64,000 nucleotides of DNA, taken from Fasciolopsis buskii. Its lineage: Eukaryota; Platyhelminthes; Trematoda; Plagiorchiida; Fasciolidae. The notes beneath the pieces were generated by a model, which was given only the letters and a program-made list of their open reading frames with translations, searched no databases and was not told the origin of the DNA. A program made the position numbers and the translations under genes. This document shows, one piece after another, positions 52,601-58,600 of this stretch. Where the stretch lies: contig LUCM01007993.1 in NCBI GenBank assembly GCA_008360955.1, positions 31,496-95,495 of the forward strand. The letters are read 5' to 3'. Within the stretch, counting starts at the first letter, position 1; the number at the start of each line of letters is the position of its first letter.

Positions 52601-55600
52601 ACACCCATATCGAAGCTACCCCTAATTCACGTTTTGTGATCTACTCATTTTCGTAAGTTCCGCGAGATAAAGAACAGAATTGGCGATGCCGAAAGGTTTG
52701 ATCGACTTTCTCCATGAACGAACGAAATGATACGGCATTGTTAATTGATGAACACCGTTTGGAAGTGTTCAAGAGCGCTACTTAGTAGTCACCATTTTCC
52801 AGCAACAGAATATCAGATCTGGATTGCTGTTTCATGTTATCAGGGCGTCGACGTGGCTTGTATTCAGTGTGGATTTAAACCAAATGGAAAGTATTTTACT
52901 CTAGAGGTTCTGGAGTACTCAAATGCAGGAACTGATGTTAGAGGTCCCATTCGAAAGCAGATGCTTGGCGTTTGAAGATATCTGAGCTTCATGAAACAGA
53001 TCAGAATCTATACCCAATATTGTGCTTGAATAAACACCCAAAACCGAAGGAATTGCAATGAAATTTACGGTTTTTTGCATGTTTCTTATTACTTAAGTAG
53101 ATAAGTCAAAGGTCGTTTACTAATTTCCACTTTATGTAATACCCGAAGTATTCGTTTGGAAGTTCACTCGCACAGTTGATAGGGAATGGACAGCAGTGGT
53201 CAAGTGGAATAAGCATCCCTAAGAAAGATCTGAGGCCCGAATCCTAGATCTGCCGGTCACTTTGGTGATCGATACCAATTCGCTGTCTGAGCGCTCGTTA
53301 CTACATTTGTCCTATTGAGGCTTATGTGATCCCATGGCAATTCAGGTTTCAAGGTCATCGTTGCCAATTCCCTCTCCCACCATGCAGTGGGCCTCAGTGA
53401 CTGTACTCATGCACTAAGCTTGCCAAGAATATTTCAGATTCTCCCCTATGTACCGCCTAATCGATGCAAACATTGGGAATTGCTATATTGCATTCATTCC
53501 CAGTGTTTTGTTTTCTAAACTGCACGGGCGAGAAGTGCACTGCAACTCACCAAATCTCTTGTACTATTTGCACAGCCGTATGTAATCCTTACAGTCTCAA
53601 ATCGGTACGATTTAAGATTTGCTTTTTCCGGGAGTTTTCTATCTTACTCCTATTGTGCTTGTATGACTACAATATTTACCTGAGTTGAGGCGTTCGCATT
53701 ACTTCGAGGCAAAAGCAAAACACATCGCCGGTAGATATTTACAATTCAATTACTTCCCCTATGGCCGCTCTGTTACCGACGTACGCATGGCACTTGATCA
53801 CAATCTCTGGTTCAGCCATTGTATCATTGTTCTATATCGAATAAAAATAATGCGATAGTAGAAAGGAGGACATCCGTGAAATTTGCTCATTTTGATAACT
53901 TCTTGAACATAGCAATTGGCTCAGATGAGCTGGAGTAAAATCTGATAAAAGTATTATTTAAATTTTCATTTGTGCTTGACAAAGAACAACTATAGTTGCC
54001 TGTTAGTTACTCCTAATTGGAAAAAAACAAACTGATTTCATTTCGATTGCTTTATATCAAGCCGCGGTACTAGGACGTATCTGGTCCGTAAACTCTACCA
54101 CGGTTACTCCGCACTATAACCCAGTAATAGTGAACATATTTGGTATGTAGACGTTTGTTGTCACGGAATTACTCTCGATGATTGATGTCCACAAAACAAT
54201 CGTTTCGAAATCCCTCCCGTTTTTAGTTTGTTCGACGTCAGTACTACGACAAGATCCCGTTCCAGGGCAATTTGTACCCCATGTCATGTGGTGTTTACAT
54301 TCAGTCCGAACCGTCGACTACCCAGCCCCGGATGCTTCGTTTGCACTTGTTTTCAACTTACTCGCACGGTGTAACCAGCCCGAATCCGGGGGCATTATAC
54401 GTGTTTCTAGATCGACGCACGGTGCATGATGATAACCGTGGTCTAAATGAACCTTTGAGGGGACGTTGGATCGCTCAAAGCAATTTCCGCTTGTTCGTTG
54501 AGTCGGTATTCCCGGAACGAAGAGCCCAGCAAAAAGTAAGTCAATCAGTAACGATGATTTTTCCCTCCCGTATCGTTTATTCAAAGTCGCCTAATCTGCT
54601 CTATGATTGCCTTATTGGCCTTTTGAATCCTTGCGCACCCATTGATCAGTCTATTTGGACAAGGTGGCACCAGTTTTTTGATTGCGATGTACACAAGTAA
54701 CTTCTCTTGAATAGCTTTTCCACTTTCACTCTACGAAATTTAGCCGATCCACACGGTGGTCATTCTTAGTCCTCCTTGCAAACTCGCGTTGTTCACAAGT
54801 CATGCACCCATCATTCTCTATTAACTTACACAATAATCGTTTGTGCTACGGTATTTTTATTGGGGCTTTGGATAACTACCACGTGCCTGAGAAAACGTCT
54901 GATCACACGATAGATCGAAATCAGTTGTGTGGCTTTCGCTTCTGAACAGCTTACAAACATTCCCATGAAGATCGATTCAAATTAGATCATGGATGTCGAA
55001 AACCAACTATAGATAGGTAGATAAGATCAAAATAAAGTCGGAAGATAATCAGAATCACAAGCAATTACATTTAGCCTATCTTGTGATCACGTTTGTCCCA
55101 GGAATATCAAGATTGATCAAGGGAACTTCATGTAGTATTTGAGAACGTCTTTCATTTACTTGGTTGTACGTACTATTGTGAACGCGGTCTTATCTTCTTA
55201 TCCCAATATTTGAATATGCATCGTCGAACATCAGGCTTTAATCTTTCCCATTTTAACTCTTTTTTGTCCGTTTTTTTTCTAGATCAATCCGTCGTTGTCG
55301 TTGGAAGCGCATGATTCCTTGACGGATCTCATACGACCGATTCAACGCTTTGAGGCGCATTTTCCAACAACACAGTTCATGACTCGAGTAGTTCAGTTAA
55401 CTCCAATGGTCACTTTTCCCCCGGATTATGATTTGGTCGCCTTGAAGACTTTTAACCACCGTACGGAATTATTTAAACGTGAGTTTCAACATCTCTTTAC
55501 CAGTGTTAGTTTTTCATTTTCCTTTGTGTAATTGTTTAAAGGCATTTTGGTTGGCAAGCACTGTGTTTCGAGGTCAACCAGGCAATATGCAATGGGTTAA

Positions 55601-58600
55601 AATGGGAATCGCTCCACCAATTCTGTCTCGCCATAACGCTTTCGCACTGAAGCTGCCAAAAAAAGATCTTCCATGGACAGGGACATTTCGGGACTATCAC
55701 GCAACTTCAGCGTGATGACTGGGGTTTCCTTGAAGCGTAAATGGCTATGAGGAATAGTTTTATTAAGCCAGAGGTGAAATCATGGGCAGAGACTAGAAGT
55801 TTGGTCTCGCAGGACTAACTGATGAACATCATCTTTTGCGCGATCAACGATTTAGATCCCGGATAGGCTCCTTAAGCATTTCGTTGCACAGAGAAGCCTT
55901 TTATCGATCGAAAACTACTATATGAATGTAAAAGTGCATTATGGGGGTTCCTCAACACTAACTGTCTTCCTAAGATGGGCAGTCCCCAGCCTAAATAGAT
56001 ACTGGTAACAATGCTTCGAACGAGGGACTCGAACCAGCAGCGCACTAAACCAAACAGGATAGCTTACGAATGACTATGAGGTCTTGCGTCACAGGCTTCA
56101 AAAAAGTTTCCTCACATTTTCTTCCTTTATATTCCGTCCTGAGGCACCATTGCCATTGAGTCAGCTCGTCAAAAGGTGACTGCACCTTGACGTGATGTGA
56201 CGGTTTTCGCGCCTTCGTGACCCAACGAGCTACACAGGATAGTGTGTCACAAGCTGAAAATTTAATCATGCTTGCAACGTCATTGGGTACAAACCTCATG
56301 AAATGTTATCCTAATCCTCCCTGTTTGATTTGATTTGAGCTGGAAATTCAGTCAAAAAAATAAGTGACCCAAGGTAATAGCCATAATGACCATCCCTCGC
56401 CCCTTTGCAGACAGGTTCTTATTAGAACCAAAAGTTTTGGTTGAGATCCTGATCGTTTTTCTGCTTAGCATATGGAGGCCTTAACAGCACACGAGCACCA
56501 TTCCCATGGGTTAGAAGTCTACAAATAATTCCATACTGCATCGGTCTTCATGCAGGACGATCCGGACCGCGATGCCCATTATATCGAGCGAAGCGGGTAG
56601 TGATAAGTATCCTAATGTTCAGAGTTCCCTCTTTTACACAGTCTGTGTCTTCCCTTTTTAACTGCCTACCTTTGTCCACTCAGCCTACTCCTAATGCTCT
56701 TACCGATAACATGTCTGATGCTTGCAACTTTCGACATCTCATTAGTTTCGGTTAGTGATCCCATACTTTGTACACGATACGAGATTCGTGATCATTCCTG
56801 CAAGATGCTCTGATCGAGCTGAAACTAAACCATTCTCCTAGCAATGAAGCCATCGTGGCTGATGTTCCTTGATGCATTTAGACAAATCCGTAGCCCTTCG
56901 GCCCTACGTAAGTGACACCATAGGTACACTTGATCTGACAGACGATCATTGAAGAAGTCAACAACAAAATTTACCTCCGCTCTCACATCTTTTCTTATGC
57001 ATCCTTATTATCCTCCCTGGAGTCTATGAGTATAATTCATGTCACAATTTATCTGCCTATGCATTAGCTGATAGGACAACTCATTATATCCGTAGTTTCG
57101 CTATCGGTGTGTTCTCAGAGCACATTCGGTTCAGTTTGTACAACCATTAACCTTGTTTCAGCGCTCTCTGGTTCCGCTTGCACCGTGTATTCAAAGAGAA
57201 GAAAAAACGAGGAATAGAGAAAGATCGAATGCAAAATAGTAAGTTAGAGAACTATACAGAAGAAGAAAGATCTCAAACGGAAGAACATCACTGACTGGGG
57301 CACTAAGCCACATCGCCCATTGTCCTCAACCATCAACCGGGGGATCTCATGGACCCCAACCCGATAATCTAACTGCACCCATACAAGCCAGTTCACTGGT
57401 TAAAGCTTTCATACATTTTACCCATATCATCTACTGACCACTCCGAACCATCTTCCAACCATTACTCGTCTCGAAGAACAGCGTAAAACGAGTCGGTCGT
57501 TCTGTGAGCATGCGCAAAGCCACCTTAAGCTATTCGGATCCAGGGTCTGTTCTAAAGACTGAACACATGCTTCTTGACGTTAAATATTTTATACAGTTTT
57601 CTTTGTGGTGTATGGATGCAAACCATGAGATTTTGTGTAGCACCATTATCACATCGCCTTTCCAAGGACTGCCTTTTGCATCGAGTGTCTCGTTAGACCG
57701 ACGTTCAGAAAATGTGAGCGGTTATTCTTTTCTGACTCAGAGCAGAACGGTACCATCAGATGTGACACAATTTCGTCAATGTTTAAGTGGTGTTTACTGG
57801 TCCATAATATATCATCCACGTGGATAGAGGCCTGATGTTGTTGATTTCAATTCCTCCCCTTTCCAGTTTAACCATAAAAGTATCCACTGAGAGTCGACCA
57901 AGAGGGATTCCGTTACAATTCCACTTTTTTCTCCGTCAGATCGAAAATATACGTTGAATGTACGTTCTAGCAACATATCTTTAAGGCTGCTCGTTGGATT
58001 TCCGGCCGAAATGCGTTTTTTTGTCCAGAGACGAGTAGATAAAATCCACTGTTCCCACTGCCCCCCAGCCCGCACTCGGTCACTACTTGTTAGATCTACA
58101 CCAGATGTAAGTAAATAGTAACTGGAAGTAGCTTCATTTTTTTCGTTCACTGTCCTCACACAACATGAGAAAGTGAACTGGTAAGGGTTTACCACAAAGA
58201 TGAAATTTATCTATCGAGTCTCGATTAGACCCGTGTATTCACAATCGAACAGACCAGTGCGTAAGTAAGCATCATTCTTGTTTATAGTGAACTGGGATGC
58301 GCCTCAGCTATGTGGAATTTACCGTGGCCTGCTTGTTGGGTTTACCGGTTATGAATGATATTCTGCTTGTGTTCTAAACTAGATGCTTCTGCGATTCCAC
58401 TATTTACTTTACTTAAGTGTGCCCCGAACGACTATGTCCACGTCTCAGCAACTAGTTTCCATCCTCTTGTTCTATTTTATTTGGTATGTACATTTCATCA
58501 TCCTCTCCCTCCACTGTTAGCTTATTCCGATCCGTACGGTGCACAAGTTGGCATCATTGTTCGTCGGCTACCTGTCAGTTTGGGCTTGGAAGCTACTTAT

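Larger units (their letters stand above)
55479..58520 (+). other. MAN2A intron 13 (3.0 kb)
   Basis: Carries a tRNA-like scrap (56010-56080), a very decayed RTE 5' end (56150-56765) and copy 2 of an unclassified repeat (57190-57430). The rest is unassigned. Confidence 0.7.

Noticed and set aside
54318..54584. 88-codon minus ORF
   Set aside because: Antisense shadow of MAN2A exon 12.
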